NCBI RefSeq assembly: GCF_029144185.1
Contig: NZ_CP110232.1
Coordinates: forward strand, 558,001-622,000
Reading direction: 5' to 3'
DNA length: 64,000 bases
Source: Vagococcus intermedius
Lineage (GTDB): Bacteria; Bacillota; Bacilli; Lactobacillales; Vagococcaceae
Position 1 is the first letter of the stretch, and each line of letters opens with the position of its first letter. Positions 1 to 7,919 of the stretch are shown here, piece by piece. The position numbers and the translations under genes are program-made. The notes beneath the pieces are model-generated. The model saw nothing but the letters and a program-made list of their open reading frames with translations. It ran no database searches and had not been told where the DNA came from.

Positions 1-92
1 ATGAAAAATCAAATTTTTTTAGTTGTTATCTAAAAAAAATTGTGATAAAAAGTAGTTAAAAATTTGCTAAAAGCATGCTATCGTTAACCTAG

Positions 93-305
93 TTAAAATA
101 AGTCTGTTGTTAATGTTTCAATGTATTTGGCACTAGCTATCTGACTATATTTAAGAACACTGTTACGTTCAAATAATTCCAATTGAATAAGTTGCTCCAT
201 AAAGTATTTGACTTGTTCGGCTGACAAGCTTGAATCAGCAAGTCTTGGTGTGAGAGTGACAGGTTTACCTGCCGCATCTAAAAAATTTAAGGATAGTTTT
301 TTCAT
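93..305 (-). CDS. DUF2922 family small protein
   Basis: A 70-residue protein that I match to DUF2922 from its opening (MKKLSLNFLDAAGKPVTLTP), the usual small-protein pattern of beta strands followed by an acidic helix. The function is unknown in the family. It lies 17 bp downstream of a DUF1659 gene on the same strand, and these two families commonly occur as a pair, so they are probably co-transcribed. An RBS-like AAGGAGA precedes the ATG. No signal peptide or membrane segment is visible. A sigma factor gene and a ComK-like gene lie upstream, which may hint at a developmental role, but that is inference only. Confidence 0.75.
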   Translation of the reverse strand: MKKLSLNFLDAAGKPVTLTPRLADSSLSAEQVKYFMEQLIQLELFERNSVLKYSQIASAKYIETLTTDLF

Positions 306-322
306 AATTAGTGGTCTCCTTT

Positions 323-535
323 TTAGTAATCAAGCGTATAGCGGGTACGATCAATTGTTACGATTGAATCTAAGCTATAGCTATCTGGGGTAATAGTATT
401 AAGCAATTGGCTAAAGGCAATCAGTTGTGCTTCACTGGCATTGGTTACAACATTATTAAATTGTTCGTGAAGGGCTATTTCACTCGTCGGTTGGTTAAAA
501 TAAACATCTACCTTGGTACTTTCTAGAATTTTCAT
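323..535 (-). CDS. DUF1659 family small protein
   Basis: A 70-residue protein resembling DUF1659 (small, soluble, ending in an acidic/aromatic tail DRTRYTLDY). The function is unknown. It is the first gene of a two-gene unit with the DUF2922 gene. GAGGAGTG lies shortly before the ATG as a ribosome binding site. A GC-rich inverted repeat at 560-583 sits just upstream and could be the operator of this pair. The stop of the sigma factor gene is 90 bp upstream, so read-through from that gene is also possible. Confidence 0.7.
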   Translation of the reverse strand: MKILESTKVDVYFNQPTSEIALHEQFNNVVTNASEAQLIAFSQLLNTITPDSYSLDSIVTIDRTRYTLDY

Positions 536-559
536 TTAAACACTCCTCATTGGCTGATA

Positions 560-583
560 GTGTAAGGTCGCGACGTCTTACAC
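560..583. promoter_or_regulatory. inverted repeat, candidate operator of the DUF1659-DUF2922 pair
   Basis: Arms GTGTAAG and CTTACAC (7 bp, perfect) flank a 10-bp GC-rich centre containing TCGCGA and GACGT. On the minus strand no run of T follows, so it does not look like an intrinsic terminator of the upstream sigma gene. A possible minus-strand promoter (TTGTTT, 16 bp, TAAGAC) overlaps it. This suggests an operator. Confidence 0.4.
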
Positions 584-625
584 TAATAATAACGAAAAAC
601 AAGGTGAAAGTGTCTTACTTTTTTT

Positions 626-1162
626 TTAATTTTTATGAATTAACGCTAAAAACTTTTTTTGAATATTTTTGCGATAGCGATAGACACTACTTCGAGGGAG
701 TTGATTTTTCTTTGCATAATCATTTAAAGAAGTCGGGTGATGAATAAGGGTTAGTAAAAGTAGGCGTTCTGCTGATGTTAAAAGGGGGAGAAGTTCTAAG
801 AGTATTTCTTTAGCGTTCAGGGTTTCACTAAAATCAATCTGAGGGTTAAGGAGAGGAGACTCTAAGTCAAGAGCAACGTCACGAGGTTCTATTTTGGTTT
901 TATAGCGTAAATAACGTCGTTGTTCGTCACGCAAACGCCAATACAGTTGTTGGTAGATATAAGATGGTCGTTTGGCAAGCGGTAGGTTATCTAAGGATAG
1001 CACTGCGGTTTTTTCAAGTATTTGTAAGAAAAGTAGACGACCTATCTGAACAAAATCTTCATAGTCAGGAGAGTAAGGATAGATGTGACAGCGTTTTAAA
1101 ATACTATGAATCATCTTTTGATTTTCAGTGAAAAATGAAAGTTCTTTTTTATTTAATTTCAT
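626..1162 (-). CDS. sigma-70 family RNA polymerase sigma factor, ComX/SigH-like
   Basis: A 178-residue protein with the build of a short alternative sigma factor. Region 2 is near residues 20-90 (SPDYEDFVQIGRLLFLQ, then YIYQQLYWRLRDEQRR). Region 4 is near residues 125-175 and ends in a helix-turn-helix (SLNDYAKKNQLPRSSVYRYR). Size and pattern resemble late-competence ComX/SigH sigma factors of Lactobacillales rather than ECF factors. The start was set at 1162 because AAGGAAGA precedes that ATG; the longer frame back to 1216 runs through a palindrome and lacks an RBS. It is divergent from a ComK-like gene. It could instead be a general stress or unassigned minor sigma factor. Confidence 0.75.
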   Translation of the reverse strand: MKLNKKELSFFTENQKMIHSILKRCHIYPYSPDYEDFVQIGRLLFLQILEKTAVLSLDNLPLAKRPSYIYQQLYWRLRDEQRRYLRYKTKIEPRDVALDLESPLLNPQIDFSETLNAKEILLELLPLLTSAERLLLLTLIHHPTSLNDYAKKNQLPRSSVYRYRKNIQKKFLALIHKN

Positions 1163-1187
1163 ATTTATCTTCCTTATCAAATAAAAT

Positions 1188-1199
1188 CGTCGGCCGACG
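1188..1199. promoter_or_regulatory. perfect 12-bp GC-rich palindrome between sigma and comK-like genes
   Basis: CGTCGGCCGACG is a perfect palindrome inside a very AT-rich divergent intergenic region. It lies 26 bp upstream of the sigma factor start. It could be a binding site for a dimeric regulator; no regulator is assigned. Confidence 0.35.
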
Positions 1200-1320
1200 T
1201 TAGGGTTACTATACACAATAATATGAAGCTAGGTGGGATGGAAACCTGACTAAATCAATTGAATATAGCACTTGTTTTTGAGAGAGAAAGAGTCTAGTCT
1301 AACTAAGGAAGTGACTAAAG

Positions 1321-2076
1321 ATGGTATATAAAATCAATAAAGATAAGTCAACCTCAGTCCTTGATGTCAATGAGGCAACTTCTTTTTTAGGAGGGTGTCA
1401 AGTAGTTAAGTTTGCTAAGATTACTAACCAAACATTATTTTTGATGGATTTAAGTGAAATTGCATCACACTATCATAATAAAACGTTGTTGATCAATTAT
1501 TTAAATGTCCCACTCATTGTGAGCCGTTCGGTAAATGAGCTGATTGGTGAGTTGAACCAGGAATTATTGATTGATTTAGTTCAGCAAAAAAAAGTTATGA
1601 CCCAGGAGTTTGGCAAGCGCTATCGTTTACCTATATTAAGTGGACGAGGTGTTTTTGTTCCATTTAGTCAAGGTCAGTGGTACAATTTGTTTTTTATTGA
1701 AGGTCTTCTCAAGTCTCAAGTAGCCAATTGTTTAGGTGAAAATTGTCGAGTTATTTTTAGTGGTAAATGTGACATTATTTTTCCCAAAACCTATCGCTCT
1801 TTTTTGACTAACTTACAAAAAGACTTGTGTCTAAGTTATTATTTAGCCAATTATTTTTCAGAGTTAGCTTTGCGTCAAGTAGGGTGTAAAAAAAATTATT
1901 CAAAAAAAATAAAACAATTATTGATCAGATTTAAAGTCCCTGTCCCTCAAGATTTGAATGAGGCACAATTAAAAGAGTTACATTTTTTTTTAGCCCGTTG
2001 TCAGGTGGAGGCATACCTAATGGCTGACACTAAGTGGGGGTTGTCTGAAATAGAGGAATTAATTCAGATTAGTTAA
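1321..2076 (+). CDS. comK: ComK-like competence transcription factor
   Basis: A 251-residue protein. The middle part (about residues 95-190) resembles ComK: a KRYRLPIL strand, then VFVPFSQGQW (compare the ComK PTLSS...W region), then a segment with FSGKCDIIFPKTYRSFLTN that lines up with the ComK FSNGK...LPISYNSFENQ block. ComK is the DNA-binding master activator of DNA uptake genes in Bacillus. This protein is about 60 residues longer than Bacillus ComK; the excess is a C-terminal extension rich in Leu/Glu. The RBS is AAGGAAGTG. It stands divergent from a ComX-like sigma gene. The family call comes from local similarity, so the function is tentative. Confidence 0.6.
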   Translation: MVYKINKDKSTSVLDVNEATSFLGGCQVVKFAKITNQTLFLMDLSEIASHYHNKTLLINYLNVPLIVSRSVNELIGELNQELLIDLVQQKKVMTQEFGKRYRLPILSGRGVFVPFSQGQWYNLFFIEGLLKSQVANCLGENCRVIFSGKCDIIFPKTYRSFLTNLQKDLCLSYYLANYFSELALRQVGCKKNYSKKIKQLLIRFKVPVPQDLNEAQLKELHFFLARCQVEAYLMADTKWGLSEIEELIQIS

Positions 2077-2140
2077 AAAAAGTTAGCCCTCATATCGTCT
2101 ATCACCTTTTTCAAGGTCATTCGGTATAAGGGCTAGCCTT
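2074..2140 (-). terminator. terminator of rlmD, possibly bidirectional
   Basis: Stem arms at 2082-2094 and 2125-2137 (GTTAGCCCT pairing with AGGGCTAGC) enclose a long loop. On the minus strand they are followed by seven T, so it ends rlmD. On the plus strand the T-run is weak but may still end the comK-like transcript. Confidence 0.7.
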
Positions 2141-2145
2141 TTCAA

Positions 2146-3522
2146 TTATTTTAAAACTAAACGAGCAACCACTTCAGCTCTAGCTGTCTGTGGGAACATA
2201 TCAACGGATTGTAAATAATCAACACGGTATTTTTTTGTTAACTTGACTAAATCACGAGCCATTGTAGAAGGGTTACAAGAGACGTAGACCAATGTTTGAC
2301 TTGGATAGTCTAAAAGGGCTGTAATTAGGGTATCATCTAAACCTGTTCGTGGTGGATCAACCACAATCCCAGTTGGTTTAAAACCGTCTTTTAGCCATTT
2401 TGGTAGTAAGTCTTCGGCTGTACCGACTTCATAATGGCTGTTAGTAATCCCAAGACGGTTAGCATTATGTTTGGCATCAGAAATTGCTGCAGGGATTGTG
2501 TCCATCCCACGAACTTCTTTCACCTTTTTCGCTACACTAAGACCAATCGTCCCAACCCCACAATAAGCATCCACAATCGTATCATCAGTTTTCGCTTTAA
2601 GAGCTTTACGGGCTTCATCATATAAGACGGCAGTTTGTTGAGGATTAAGTTGGAAGAAGGCTCTAGGAGATAGATCAAAAACTAACTCTTCTAAGTGCTC
2701 CTCAATACTTTCTTTCCCCCACAAGTGCAAGGTCTCATCTCCCATAACTAAAGAAGTTTTTTTATTTTGAACATTTTGCATGATAGAAACTACCTCAGGC
2801 AGTTGTTCGTTAATCTCGGCAATCAAAGCTTGTTTTTTTGGTAGCTTCGGACTGTTGGTGATGAAAACAACTTGAACTTCACCTGTAGCAATACCGACAC
2901 GAACCATGAGTGTTTTAACAATCCCACTATTAGTTTTTTCGTTATAAATTGGTACTTGATGTTTTTCTAATAGGCTGGCAACCTGGTTTACAGTCTTCAT
3001 AGTGGCAGGTTCTTGAACCAAACAGTCATCAATTGCGACCAAATCATGAGAATCAGATTGGTATAAACCTGTCGTCACTTGCTCCTTATCGTTTAATCGA
3101 ACTTGAAATTGTAATTTATTGCGGTAATGCCAAGGGGTTTCCATCCCGATAGTGTCAGGCATCGTATAATGCTGATAGCCTTGGGGTTTATATTTGGCTA
3201 AGGATTGTTTGACGACATCACGTTTGAAGTCTAGTTGTGAGTCATAAGCAAGATGCTGTAATTGACAACCACCACATTCTTCATAGACGTGACAAGGAGG
3301 CTCAACGCGATCTTTAGCAGCCTTATTAATTTTCATTAATTTTGCTTCAACAAAACGTGGTGCAACAGATGTTACTTTAGCAGTGACAGTCTCATTTGGT
3401 AAAGCGCCAGGAATAAAGACGATCGTTTTTTTAAAATAGCCAAGACCTTCACCATTGATACCTAAGCGTTTGATTGGTAGGGTTATTGTTTGTCCCAATT
3501 TGATTTTATGTTTCGTTTCCAT
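2146..3522 (-). CDS. rlmD: 23S rRNA (uracil-C5)-methyltransferase RlmD/RlmCD (RumA family)
   Basis: A 458-residue protein that uses SAM to methylate uracil in 23S rRNA. An N-terminal TRAM domain (residues 10-65) is followed by an iron-sulfur cysteine cluster (CHVYEECGGCQLQH). The catalytic domain has DAYCGVGTIGLS for SAM binding and VDPPRTGL. The nucleophile and base segment is VYVSCNPSTMARDL. Length is typical for the family. Many Firmicutes have two paralogues, one of which modifies both U747 and U1939, so the exact target uracil is uncertain. It is a single-gene unit that is divergent from recX. Confidence 0.9.
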   Translation of the reverse strand: METKHKIKLGQTITLPIKRLGINGEGLGYFKKTIVFIPGALPNETVTAKVTSVAPRFVEAKLMKINKAAKDRVEPPCHVYEECGGCQLQHLAYDSQLDFKRDVVKQSLAKYKPQGYQHYTMPDTIGMETPWHYRNKLQFQVRLNDKEQVTTGLYQSDSHDLVAIDDCLVQEPATMKTVNQVASLLEKHQVPIYNEKTNSGIVKTLMVRVGIATGEVQVVFITNSPKLPKKQALIAEINEQLPEVVSIMQNVQNKKTSLVMGDETLHLWGKESIEEHLEELVFDLSPRAFFQLNPQQTAVLYDEARKALKAKTDDTIVDAYCGVGTIGLSVAKKVKEVRGMDTIPAAISDAKHNANRLGITNSHYEVGTAEDLLPKWLKDGFKPTGIVVDPPRTGLDDTLITALLDYPSQTLVYVSCNPSTMARDLVKLTKKYRVDYLQSVDMFPQTARAEVVARLVLK

Positions 3523-3677
3523 GATTTCACCTTTTCTCTCTAAATAAGTGCCGTTATCTGACTGAGATATGCTTTTTTAGTTTAGCATAACCAGTGATTA
3601 AAGCCTAGTTGTCTTTGCTTAAAACCCTCAAAATTCCTTTTTTATAAGCAAAGGATAAATAGTTAGTCATTTGAGTA

Positions 3678-3686
3678 TGTTATAGT
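3678..3686 (+). promoter_or_regulatory. extended -10 promoter of recX
   Basis: TGTTATAGT is an extended -10 element (TGn plus TATAGT). No good -35 is seen at 17 bp. It overlaps a GTG that would otherwise allow a longer RecX, so translation must begin downstream. Confidence 0.5.
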
Positions 3687-3726
3687 GAAGAGGCCGATAA
3701 AAAATGTTAAGAAAGTAGGGATCAAG

Positions 3727-4539
3727 TTGGAACAAGTTAAGCGTTTAGAAAAAGTCAAAGCCAATTATTATAAAGTCTTTTTAGAATCAGGCGAAACCTT
3801 CCATATCTCAGAAGATGTTTTAGTTCGCTATCGCTTGTTAAAAGGGACCGAATTAAATTCAGAACAAATCGCTGAGATTACCTTACAAACCCAGTTAGAC
3901 CATGGTTATCAGTTAGCTTTAAATTATTTGAGTTATCAATTACGGACTAAGAAAGAGATACGTGATTATTTATCCAAAAAAGAAATCACAGCTGAAAATA
4001 TACCAGCTATAATGAAGCGACTAGTGGACTTGAAATTAGTTGATGATCTTGTTTATGGTCAAAGCTATGTTAGGACGCAAGCCCGTCTAGGGGATAAAGG
4101 GCCACGGGTGATTCGTGAAAAATTGATGCAAAAAGGAGTGTCTGAGTTGATTATTGACGAATCGTTAGAAGAGTATCCATTTGAGAGCCAATTAGCAGTT
4201 GCAAAAAAAGTTGCTGAAAAAGCGGAACGTAAGTATGAGCGTCATAGTCATACTGAAAAACAACGTAAAATAAAACAATATTTAATGAGTAAGGGATTTA
4301 GTGGAGATGTTATAACAGAAAGCCTGCAAGCCTTAGCTTTAGAAAAAGATGAAGAAGTCGAAGAGGATTTATTGTCTCTTCAAGGAGACAAGTTGTGGCG
4401 TAAAAATCAACGATTTGATGCTAAAAAACGCAAACAAAAAGTCACACAATCCCTCTATCAAAAAGGGTTTAGTTTTGATTTGATTAATGACTATATTAGA
4501 AATAAAGAGATGGAAGAGGAAGACGGAGTAAATGACTAA
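3727..4539 (+). CDS. recX: recombination regulator RecX
   Basis: A 270-residue RecX protein, which modulates RecA filaments. It is built of repeated three-helix units (YQLALNYLSYQLRTKKEIRDYLSKKEI, then LVDDLVYGQSYVRTQARLGDKGPRVIREKLMQKGV, then two more units to the C-terminus), typical of the longer Firmicute form. I chose the TTG at 3727: AAGTAGGG lies 6 bp before it and the protein then begins MEQVKRLEKVKANYYKVF, as in relatives. The upstream in-frame GTG at 3685 sits inside the -10 region. The 3' end overlaps mutY by 8 bp, so the two are translationally coupled DNA-repair genes. Confidence 0.9.
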   Translation: MEQVKRLEKVKANYYKVFLESGETFHISEDVLVRYRLLKGTELNSEQIAEITLQTQLDHGYQLALNYLSYQLRTKKEIRDYLSKKEITAENIPAIMKRLVDLKLVDDLVYGQSYVRTQARLGDKGPRVIREKLMQKGVSELIIDESLEEYPFESQLAVAKKVAEKAERKYERHSHTEKQRKIKQYLMSKGFSGDVITESLQALALEKDEEVEEDLLSLQGDKLWRKNQRFDAKKRKQKVTQSLYQKGFSFDLINDYIRNKEMEEEDGVND

Positions 4540-5764
4540 AGAAGATTTATCAGGGATCTTGGCTCAGTGGAGTCCGGAAAAAATCCAAAAATTTCAAACT
4601 GATTTTTTAAACTGGTATGAAAAAGAGCGACGAGATTTACCGTGGCGTGAAAATCAAGATCCTTACCGCATATGGGTGTCAGAAATCATGCTGCAGCAAA
4701 CACAAGTCGTAACAGTTATTCCTTATTTTTACCGTTTTATGGAATGGTTTGAAACGATTGCTGATCTAGCTGAAGCACCAGAGGATAAACTGTTAAAAGC
4801 TTGGGAAGGCTTGGGTTATTATTCTCGTGTTCGTAATATGCAAGTAGCTGCTCAACAAATGATGACAGATTTTGATGGCCAGATGCCTCAAACGGTCGAA
4901 GAAATTAGTAGTTTGAAAGGGATAGGTCCTTATACTGCCGGAGCTATCGCAAGTATTGCTTTTGATCTACCAGAACCAGCCATTGATGGTAATGTTATGA
5001 GAGTCTTTAGTCGTCTCTTTGAATTAGAGGCAGATATTGCCAAACCTAGTTCAAGAAAAGTCTTTGACTACGTGGTACGACAAGTGATGCCACACCATGA
5101 TCCAAGTAGTTTCAATCAAGGGATTATGGATCTTGGATCAGGTATTTGTACGCCCAACTCACCTAACTGTTACGAGTGTCCCTTACAGGAATATTGTCAA
5201 AGTTTTGCTAAAGGGACGATGCTTAACTATCCTGTTAAAAGTAAAAAAGTTAAAAGTCGTCCGGTTTATTATTTGGCTCAAGTGATAAAGAATTCGAAAA
5301 ATGAATATTTATTGACACAACGGTCAAGTGAGGGACTGTTAGCAAATATGTGGACCTTTCCCTTAGTGGAAATTTCTAAGGAGGAGTACCAAAACTTAAA
5401 GACTGATTGGCAGAGCTTTGTTGCAGCTGACAATCAGCAACAATCGTTGGAACAACTGACATTAGATAACGTAGCTGAACCATTTAGTGAGTATGAAGCA
5501 AGTTATTTAAAACAGCAGACGGGTCGTTATGCCAAGGTAGTCTGGCAAAAACAGCCCTTAGCTGAAGTGACACATATTTTTAGCCATTTAAAGTGGCATA
5601 TTCTTGTAATACCGGGGTTTCTTAACGAAGACACTGAGTTCGTTAAAGAAAGTAGAGAGACTTTTGCTGCACCTAAGACTTTCAATAAGTATCCATTCCC
5701 TAAACCTCAACAAAAAATTGTGACGACTTTGGAGAATTCAGGTTATTTAATTGCGGAAGAATAA
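4532..5764 (+). CDS. mutY: A/G-specific adenine DNA glycosylase MutY
   Basis: A 410-residue base-excision repair enzyme that removes adenine mispaired with 8-oxoguanine. The helix-hairpin-helix is SSLKGIGPYTAGAIASIAF with the catalytic Asp downstream in AIDGNVMRV. The [4Fe-4S] ligands are spaced C-x6-C-x2-C-x5-C in ICTPNSPNCYECPLQEYC. The C-terminal NUDIX-like domain (about residues 245-385) recognises 8-oxoG. The start ATG overlaps the end of recX. Length is slightly above average because of a short C-terminal extension. Confidence 0.95.
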   Translation: MTKEDLSGILAQWSPEKIQKFQTDFLNWYEKERRDLPWRENQDPYRIWVSEIMLQQTQVVTVIPYFYRFMEWFETIADLAEAPEDKLLKAWEGLGYYSRVRNMQVAAQQMMTDFDGQMPQTVEEISSLKGIGPYTAGAIASIAFDLPEPAIDGNVMRVFSRLFELEADIAKPSSRKVFDYVVRQVMPHHDPSSFNQGIMDLGSGICTPNSPNCYECPLQEYCQSFAKGTMLNYPVKSKKVKSRPVYYLAQVIKNSKNEYLLTQRSSEGLLANMWTFPLVEISKEEYQNLKTDWQSFVAADNQQQSLEQLTLDNVAEPFSEYEASYLKQQTGRYAKVVWQKQPLAEVTHIFSHLKWHILVIPGFLNEDTEFVKESRETFAAPKTFNKYPFPKPQQKIVTTLENSGYLIAEE

Positions 5765-5830
5765 TCGTGAAAATAAATGGACGGTTTATTCATTTTAATA
5801 TCTATTTTAGCGTGCAGGTGAAACTTTTTG

Positions 5831-5839
5831 TGCTATAAT
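5831..5839 (+). promoter_or_regulatory. extended -10 promoter of ntdP
   Basis: TGCTATAAT is a consensus extended -10 element. No convincing -35 is seen. Transcription would begin near 5846, which rules out translation from the ATG at 5847. Confidence 0.6.
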
Positions 5840-5909
5840 ATGGAGGATGCCGGTGTCATGTACACCCTTAAAGAAATGGCTGATTCATTTCATAGAAAGT
5901 AGGGTCCCT

Positions 5910-6446
5910 ATGCGTGTTCCTAGAGAAGGGGAATTCATAACCATTCAAAGCTATAAACACGATGGCAATTTACACAGAACCTGGCGTGATACCATGGTAC
6001 TAAAGACTAGTGAGCACTCACTTATTGGCGTAAATGATCATACGCTAGTCACTGAGTCAGATGGTCGAAGATGGGTAACAAGAGAGCCTGCGATTGTTTA
6101 TTTCCATAATAAATATTGGTTTAACGTTATCGCAATGATCCGTGAAAAAGGGGTATCTTACTATTGTAATTTGGCCTCTCCTTATTTGTTAGACGGTGAA
6201 GCTCTTAAGTACATTGACTATGATTTAGATATCAAAGTCTTTCCCGATGGTGAAAAACGTTTGTTGGATGTTGATGAGTATGAGGAACATCGTCAACAAA
6301 TGAATTATCCGTCTGAAATTGATTTCATTTTAAAAGAAAATGTTAAAATTTTAGTTGACTGGATTAATAATCAAGAGGGACCATTCTCACCAGAATACGT
6401 TGAACTTTGGTATGAACGCTATCAGCAATTGTCACGCAAAGAATAG
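5910..6446 (+). CDS. ntdP: nucleoside tri-diphosphate phosphatase NtdP (DUF402)
   Basis: A 178-residue DUF402-family phosphatase that hydrolyses NTPs and NDPs. It starts [19 protein letters not shown], and the conserved core includes [28 protein letters not shown] and the acidic metal site [28 protein letters not shown] set the start at 5910, after AAAGTAGGG, because relatives begin at this MRxPxEG motif. An in-frame GTG at 5853 with a better GGAGG would add 19 residues. A 14-codon frame (5858-5902) also lies in the leader. The gene is followed by a strong terminator. Confidence 0.9.
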   Translation: MRVPREGEFITIQSYKHDGNLHRTWRDTMVLKTSEHSLIGVNDHTLVTESDGRRWVTREPAIVYFHNKYWFNVIAMIREKGVSYYCNLASPYLLDGEALKYIDYDLDIKVFPDGEKRLLDVDEYEEHRQQMNYPSEIDFILKENVKILVDWINNQEGPFSPEYVELWYERYQQLSRKE

Positions 6447-6472
6447 CAGTCTGATGAGTTTCTTATTTAAGT

Positions 6473-6508
6473 AAAAAAACACTCTTCTAAGATGAAGAGT
6501 GTTTTTTT
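6473..6508 (+). terminator. intrinsic terminator after ntdP
   Basis: ACACTCTTC and GAAGAGTGT form a stem around a 6-nt loop, with flanking A and T runs that also permit termination from the other strand. Confidence 0.9.
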
Positions 6509-6644
6509 AAAACCCTTTTTACATTTTTTATTAATAGTTATTCCCTTAGTATTACGGTATAATGATAGAAACTAAAGAATTATAAAGAGTAGCTAACTGT
6601 TGGAATAAAAATGCCGACAGTTATTTATTTAAGGAGGATAAGAG

Positions 6645-7766
6645 ATGTTTGATAAGATGAAAAATTCCAAACTGATGTTTTGGTCAGTTGAATTACTTGT
6701 AATTGCGTTACTAATTTTTGTTTCATCACAGATTAGCTTTGTATTTCAACCTATTGCGACCTTTTTTTCAACATTATTTGCACCAGTCTTAATTGCTGGA
6801 TTTTTATATTATATGTTAAATCCACTGGTTAACTTTATCATGAAAAAATTAAAGGTTAAAAAAAATCTTGCTGTTGGACTAGTCTTGGTCTTACTAATTG
6901 CTATCATTGCCTTTTTGATGAGTACAGTTATTCCAAACTTGGCCAAACAAGTTACTCAATTGGCAAGCAACCTGCCAGAGTTTGTTAAGAGTACGGAGCA
7001 ATGGGTTAATCAATTACTGGCGCACCCAATGGTTAAAGATTTGGATTATCAGCAATACTTGGATCAAGTTGATTTATCATTTGGTGACATTATGAAAAAT
7101 GTTGTTAATAGCTTATCAAATGGTATTGGTTCAGTTATTTCATCAATTGCGAGTACAACGATGTTGATCGTCACAGTACCGTTCATTCTATTTTATATGT
7201 TAAAAGATGGTGATCGTTTTGTGCCTTCTATTGAACGCTACTTACCACGTAATCACAAGGAAGAGATTATTGAGTTATTGTCAAAAATGAGTCAAACCAT
7301 TTCATCTTATATTAGTGGTCAAACGTTGGAATGCTTGTTTGTAGCAGTGGCGACTTTTGTTGGCTACCAACTAATTGGGATTCAATATGCCTTTTTATTT
7401 GGGTGTATTGCTGGAGCAACGAATATGATTCCTTACTTAGGACCTTACATTGGTTTAGCACCAGCTGTGATGGTGACGATTTTCACATCACCGATGCAAG
7501 CAGTTTTAGCCTGTGTGGTTGTTTTGATTGTCCAACAAATTGATGGTAACATTATCTATCCAATGGTAATCGGTAAAAGTTTGGATATCCATCCGTTAAC
7601 GATCATCTTGATTTTGTTAGTAGCAGGTAATCTTGCAGGCTTATTAGGGATGATATTAGGAGTGCCGTTCTATGCTGTCTGTAAGACTATATTTATTCAT
7701 ATTTTTGACATCATTCAATTAAATCGTCAAAAAAATGCAAAAGGCACGAAGATTATCGAGGATTAG
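6645..7766 (+). CDS. AI-2E/PerM family membrane transporter
   Basis: A 373-residue integral membrane protein of the AI-2 exporter/PerM superfamily (formerly UPF0118). Hydrophobic segments lie near residues 14-35, 42-65, 75-95, then a soluble stretch to about 160, followed by four or five further segments. The signature LFGCIAGATNMIPYLGPYIG and the C-terminal DIHPLTIILILLVAG-LAGLLGMILGVPFYA are characteristic. The substrate cannot be told from sequence: members include quorum-signal exporters and Na+/H+ antiporters. An AAGGAGGA RBS precedes the ATG. It has its own TATAAT promoter near 6556 and is monocistronic. Confidence 0.85.
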   Translation: MFDKMKNSKLMFWSVELLVIALLIFVSSQISFVFQPIATFFSTLFAPVLIAGFLYYMLNPLVNFIMKKLKVKKNLAVGLVLVLLIAIIAFLMSTVIPNLAKQVTQLASNLPEFVKSTEQWVNQLLAHPMVKDLDYQQYLDQVDLSFGDIMKNVVNSLSNGIGSVISSIASTTMLIVTVPFILFYMLKDGDRFVPSIERYLPRNHKEEIIELLSKMSQTISSYISGQTLECLFVAVATFVGYQLIGIQYAFLFGCIAGATNMIPYLGPYIGLAPAVMVTIFTSPMQAVLACVVVLIVQQIDGNIIYPMVIGKSLDIHPLTIILILLVAGNLAGLLGMILGVPFYAVCKTIFIHIFDIIQLNRQKNAKGTKIIED

Positions 7767-7919
7767 TTAGTCAAAATATTGTCAAAATAAGTTAACTATG
7801 ATACGATTTTCCTATAAAATTAAATGAACTGTATGAAGCCCTTTATTGATTAAAATACTGCTTAGTTGTAAGTATTTTAGTTAGTAAGGCTTTCCTACAT
7901 TATAAGGGGAGAAAAAAGT

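Noticed and set aside
1-33. Short open frame at the window edge starting ATGAAAAATC
   Set aside because: Ten codons only, no RBS visible and AT-rich; likely chance.
550-747. 65-codon plus-strand frame over the 3' part of the sigma gene
   Set aside because: It overlaps the sigma gene antisense and spans the palindrome at 560-583; there is no RBS or family match.
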